Assembly: GCF_021391395.1 (NCBI RefSeq)
Contig: NZ_CP090059.1
Span: 1,845,001-1,909,000 of the forward strand
Reading direction: 5' to 3'
Source of the DNA: Sphingomonas cannabina
Lineage (GTDB): Bacteria; Pseudomonadota; Alphaproteobacteria; Sphingomonadales; Sphingomonadaceae
DNA length: 64,000 nucleotides
The notes under the pieces were generated by a model that ran no database searches, was not told the DNA's origin, and saw nothing but the letters and a program-made list of their open reading frames with translations. A program made the position numbers and the translations under genes. Each line of letters begins with the position of its first letter. Positions within the stretch are counted from its first letter, which is position 1. Of this stretch, positions 63,674 to 64,000 are shown in pieces.

Positions 63674-64000
63674 TCAATAGGTCGCCCGCAGCGAGATGCC
63701 GAAGCGGCGGTCGTTGAGCTGATACTGCAGCGGTGCGGCCGGCGTGCCGATGTAGAGCACGTTCATCCGGTTGTTGAGGTTCACCGCGTCGACCGACACC
63801 GCGACATGCTTGGTGATGTCGAAGCTCAGCGACGCATCCAGCGAAGCATAGGGCCTGGCATATTGCGGAATGCCGTTGGCGCCGCTGCCGGTCGTCTGGT
63901 CGAGGTAGCTCGAGCGCCAGCTCCAGGCGACGCGCGCGGTGACCGGGCCCTTCTCGTACAGGCCGATGACGTTGTAGCTGTGCTTCGACAGCTTCTCGAG
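63674..64000 (-). CDS. TonB-dependent receptor, C-terminal part (cut by window edge)
   Basis: The last 108 residues of an outer-membrane receptor barrel, read from base 64000 down: EKLSKHSYNVIGLYEKGPVT, ARVAWSWRSSYLDQTTGSGA, YASLDASLSFDITKHVAVSV and DAVNLNNRMNVLYIGTPAAP, ending RFGISLRATY. The SYNVIGLYEKGPVTARVAWSWR block is typical of sphingomonad and Caulobacter receptors for sugars and oligosaccharides. The remainder lies to the right. Confidence 0.88.
   Translation of the reverse strand, partial: LEKLSKHSYNVIGLYEKGPVTARVAWSWRSSYLDQTTGSGANGIPQYARPYASLDASLSFDITKHVAVSVDAVNLNNRMNVLYIGTPAAPLQYQLNDRRFGISLRATY

Overview
The window is high-GC chromosomal DNA from an alphaproteobacterium, most likely a sphingomonad (Sphingomonas or a close relative). 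This rests on gene content: rplU-rpmA-GNAT-obgE order, trpGDC coupled to moaC, DUF1285-NUDIX-CCA order, a zinc-ligand-poor DksA, an UrcA protein, several TonB-dependent receptors, a tonB-exbB-exbD-exbD set, and several unrelated long intergenic inverted repeats. Most of it is ordinary core genome with tight operons that often overlap by 1-4 nt (ATGA, TGATG).

Layout. 1-3.0 kb: ribosome-linked cluster on the minus strand (rplU, rpmA, GNAT, TetR, obgE). 3.1-8.8 kb: TonB receptor, HspQ, tRNA-Ser(CGA), small envelope proteins and a VOC protein. 9-16 kb: trpGDC-moaC and ppiD-trpE on the minus strand, and tpiA divergent from ppiD. 17-25.7 kb: DUF454, a probable M14-like secreted protein, RimO, SerRS, a host-attachment-family protein, a Ser/Thr/Gly-rich PEP-CTERM-like surface protein, DksA, PilZ, and the DUF465 and DUF1465 genes. 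25.8-35.9 kb: nitronate monooxygenase, M1 aminopeptidase, gamma carbonic anhydrase, and a MarR-controlled tripartite efflux operon (OMF-EmrA-EmrB). 36-47 kb: two paralogous LysR regulators, ParC, a GGDEF-EAL protein, DUF1285-NUDIX-CCA, and FolB with a pteridine-reductase-like SDR. 48-51 kb: TonB-ExbB-ExbD1-ExbD2 energising system. 51-59 kb: MarR plus S41 protease, Dcd, Cdd, UPF0262, and a TonB receptor translationally coupled to a secreted PHP-domain hydrolase, then tRNA-Glu(TTC).

59.35-63.67 kb, starting at the 3' end of tRNA-Glu, is different. It holds broken pieces of an ATP-binding (GHKL-like) protein, of nucleotidyltransferase-HEPN (MNT-HEPN) genes and of ArsH, with many frameshifts and stops, around two intact-looking genes: a PilZ protein and a periplasmic ClpP-like protein. 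I read it as the eroded remnant of an acquired island at a tRNA gene. The right edge carries the C-terminus of a third TonB receptor.

I did not find a convincing intact, undescribed multi-gene system. The best leads are the decayed island, the TonB receptor/PHP hydrolase pair, the cryptic M14-like protein and two palindromic candidate MarR operators.
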